A stretch of DNA of 21,000 bases from Glandiceps talaboti. Taxonomy: Eukaryota; Hemichordata; Enteropneusta; Spengelidae. Positions 20,623-21,000 of the stretch are shown here, in pieces. The notes beneath the pieces were generated by a model. It did no database searches. It was not told the origin of the DNA and saw only the letters and a list, made by a program, of their open reading frames with translations. Made by a program: the position numbers and the translations under genes. The stretch covers positions 2,490,001 to 2,511,000 of the forward strand of contig NC_135556.1 of NCBI RefSeq assembly GCF_964340395.1. Reading direction: 5' to 3'. The stretch's first letter is position 1, and each line of letters starts with the position of its first letter.

Positions 20623-20912
20623 AGTTAAAGGGTTTATAGTGAAAAATGTCGGTAGGACTTTAGAGGATTATCACTTATGGTTGTTGTGTAGGAACCCACA
20701 ACTAATTGTACAACATTTCCCATTTAAGCTTCAAGTCGTAACAATAGGGAACTTGCAATCCAGACTGAGCATGCTCAGATGCAAAGGACTATGGGATTAT
20801 CTGTGGTTATCTATACCTAATCAGGTGTTACCGATAAAATAAACCTCCCACAAAGGTCAGGGTGACTATCAATAGATTATCTGTGGTTACAAACAATGTA
20901 ACAATATTGTTA

Positions 20913-21000
20913 GTCCCCGCCGGACAAAGTCCGGGACGGGGACTTATGGATTGGGTTCCGTCCGTCTGTCCATCCGTCCGTCCGTCCGTCCGCAGCCGTT
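20913..21000. repeat. GC-rich dispersed repeat: terminal hairpin plus (CCGT)n
   Basis: A sharp change from AT-rich to GC-rich DNA. 20913-20943 is an imperfect palindrome (GTCCCCG...GGAC, loop AAA, GTCC...CGGGGAC, with a 2-nt bulge). It is followed by GACTTATGGATTGGGTT and about nine CCGT/CTGT tetramers (20957-20992), then GCAGCCGTT running off the edge. I have the impression of similar hairpin plus (GTCC)n repeats in marine invertebrate genomes, but cannot name the family. It is probably one end of a dispersed element whose body lies to the right. Confidence 0.6.

Larger units (their letters stand above)
20281..21000 (+). other. MCMDC2: MCMDC2 intron 3, 5' part
   Basis: Starts at donor GAG|GTAAAA and runs past the window. 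It holds a (TG)n tract, a (TTA)n tract, a duplicated GATTATCTGTGGTTA (20795 and 20875), a 14-bp perfect palindrome CTGAGCATGCTCAG (near 20764) and a GC-rich dispersed repeat at the end. No coding exon with MCMDC2 similarity is seen here. Confidence 0.65.

Noticed and set aside
20764-20777. 14-bp perfect palindrome CTGAGCATGCTCAG as a transcription-factor site
   Set aside because: Isolated, deep in an intron and without a consensus I can name with confidence; noted only as part of intron 3.
20395-20842. Frames of 62 and 95 residues in intron 3
   Set aside because: The first is the (TG)n repeat in translation. The second depends on the (TTA)n tract and shows no similarity to MCMDC2 or any domain I know.

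Overview
This is a eukaryotic, almost certainly animal, genomic window. It has spliced exons with GT/AG borders, fragments of non-LTR retrotransposons, a MITE-like element and very large intronic satellites. The DNA is AT-rich except for the last ~90 bases. A CR1/L2-type LINE tail and a GC-rich (CCGT)n dispersed repeat suggest a marine invertebrate, but I cannot name the species.

The one host gene I recognise is the 5' part of MCMDC2 (MCM domain-containing protein 2), on the + strand. Three short coding exons (2581-2685, 7351-7411, 20222-20280) join in frame into 75 codons. These align without gaps, over nearly their whole length, to the N-terminus of vertebrate MCMDC2 as I remember it. Known MCMDC2 is a meiotic recombination protein; its MCM-like body would be encoded beyond the right edge of the window.

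Layout: 1-860 is the 3' end of a CR1/L2-like LINE (RT C-terminus, stem-loop, ATTG tail). About 910-1415 is a decayed, different APE-type LINE fragment. 1519-1870 is a MITE-like element with 15-bp inverted ends. 1871-2111 is unique DNA with a strong minus-strand G-quadruplex motif. 2112-2558 is a ~34-bp minisatellite that shares sequence with the exon 1 acceptor. 2559-2685 is exon 1. Intron 1 (2686-7350) holds about 86 copies of a 49-bp hairpin-forming satellite. 7351-7411 is exon 2. Intron 2 (7412-20221) is nearly all a 34-bp minisatellite (about 370 copies). 20222-20280 is exon 3. Intron 3 runs off the window and holds microsatellites and a GC-rich repeat.

The most unusual feature is the intron 2 array. 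Its repeat unit is a copy of the exon 2/intron 2 splice-donor junction. Each standard unit therefore carries AG, a 9-nt copy of the exon end, and GTATGT: a potential in-frame microexon encoding Glu-Leu-Asn, repeated hundreds of times inside an essential-looking gene. The array grew by nested tandem duplications of 1037, 2647 and 1555 bp that can be read directly from offsets between marker variants. The minisatellite before exon 1 similarly carries copies of that exon's acceptor, so two arrays in one gene grew from splice junctions.
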